64,000 nucleotides of DNA from the NCBI GenBank assembly GCA_944739405.2, contig OX123193.2, forward strand, positions 11,292,331 through 11,356,330, in the 5' to 3' direction. This stretch comes from Euclidia mi (lineage: Eukaryota > Arthropoda > Insecta > Lepidoptera > Erebidae). Within the stretch, counting starts at the first letter, position 1. The number at the start of each line of letters is the position of its first letter. The notes beneath the pieces are model-generated. The model was not told the DNA's origin. It saw only the letters and a program-made list of their open reading frames with translations, and did no database searches. A program made the translations under genes and the position numbers. Below are positions 63,627 to 64,000 of the stretch, piece by piece.

Positions 63627-64000
63627 AACATAAATAAACCCTTGCATAAAGTTTGTGTCTATTGTTAAAACCAATTTTTTTATTAAACCAATTTTCCTTA
63701 AATTTCTGTTTTTTCTTCAAAAAAGTCTTAAGGTCCTTTCCAGTACACAAACTTAAACTTAAGGATATGACCCTACGCTGTTTTAAAGTTCACAAAACAA
63801 TCTAGAGGTTTCAATTAGTATAAATCTGTATAGAAAGTTTGCCTACTTGGTTAAAATGTTTATTTCAAAGTCGTCTATTAGGTACTTTGATGCAGTTTAT
63901 GAGTCCGACAGTGTACATTGCTTGTCTATCGCGTCGGCCAGCTCATTTATATAAAGAAAAAAGAGAAGTGGTGATAATATTCCACCTTGTGGAGTACCAT

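Larger units (their letters stand above)
60399..63906 (+). mobile_element. Tc1-like element inserted in LINE A
   Basis: Inverted ends GGACTCATAAACTGCATCAA at 60399 and its inverse ending at 63906. The right part (62400-63650) encodes a Tc1-type transposase; the left is interrupted by LINE B. The target duplication is unclear (GAC on both sides is possible, not TA). Confidence 0.7.
59560..64000 (-). mobile_element. Non-LTR retrotransposon A, interrupted, runs past the right edge
   Basis: Two parts, 63907-64000 and 59560-60398. The first has reverse transcriptase motif B (GTPQGGILSPLLFFLYINEL). The second has motif C (ILFADDTTML), a thumb region (CVFLGITIDNICSWRPHI) and a C-terminal part (59605-59910). 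Stops and frameshifts are present (e.g. at 60007). Jockey or CR1-like by motif style. Confidence 0.82.

Overview
The window is nuclear DNA of a lepidopteran-like insect. It is AT-rich, has one intron-split host gene, and most of the rest is transposon debris. The debris mix (Helitrons ending CTAG in A|T targets, mariner, piggyBac-like elements in TTAA, a Ty3/Gypsy element, RTE-type and other LINE fragments, tRNA-derived SINEs, TIR MITEs) is what moth and butterfly genomes carry. No bacterial or viral gene cluster and no CRISPR is visible. The organism call is inference; no species marker was used.

Host gene. One gene runs on the minus strand from about 41.03 kb down to 2.63 kb: an L-asparaginase with C-terminal ankyrin repeats (ASPG type). 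I traced 12 coding exons whose phases agree at every junction (580 codons so far). They include a 125-bp exon 5 that is easy to miss, at 24505-24629. A TATA box and an initiator lie 30 bp apart just upstream. The exons are 57 to 230 bp; introns reach about 13 kb and are filled with transposons. The last ankyrin exon or exons are not seen and probably lie beyond the left edge. A possible first exon of a THAP-domain gene points the other way at 142-221.

Layout. 0-2.6 kb: THAP-like exon and repeats. 2.6-41 kb: the asparaginase gene. Its introns hold an RTE element split by another LINE (3.0-4.6), a mariner with two in-frame TGA codons (5.8-7.1), a 2.1-kb Helitron filled with about 119-bp repeats rich in AGATGGCGG (9.3-11.4), a duplicated segment carrying two piggyBac-like elements and a Tc1-type element (12.0-16.1), and many SINEs and MITEs. 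41-50.6 kb: no recognisable host gene; includes a 2.1-kb region with a recurring CTGATTCATATG word (43.4-45.5). 50.6-56.5 kb: a 5.0-kb Ty3/Gypsy element with identical 157-bp LTRs, a damaged gag-pol and its own internal insertion, all inside an older GC-rich TIR element. 57-59.5 kb: SINEs, a Harbinger-like MITE, Helitrons. 59.5-64 kb: a LINE interrupted by a Tc1-like element that is itself interrupted by another LINE.

The transposons work together only in the sense of nesting and shared machinery: the commonest SINE has the same 3' tail as the RTE LINE that probably mobilises it. No strongly novel functional system is proven. The best leads are the Helitron satellite of Pho/YY1-like motifs, the CTGATTCATATG element, and the Gypsy element that is young by its LTRs but broken in its coding part.
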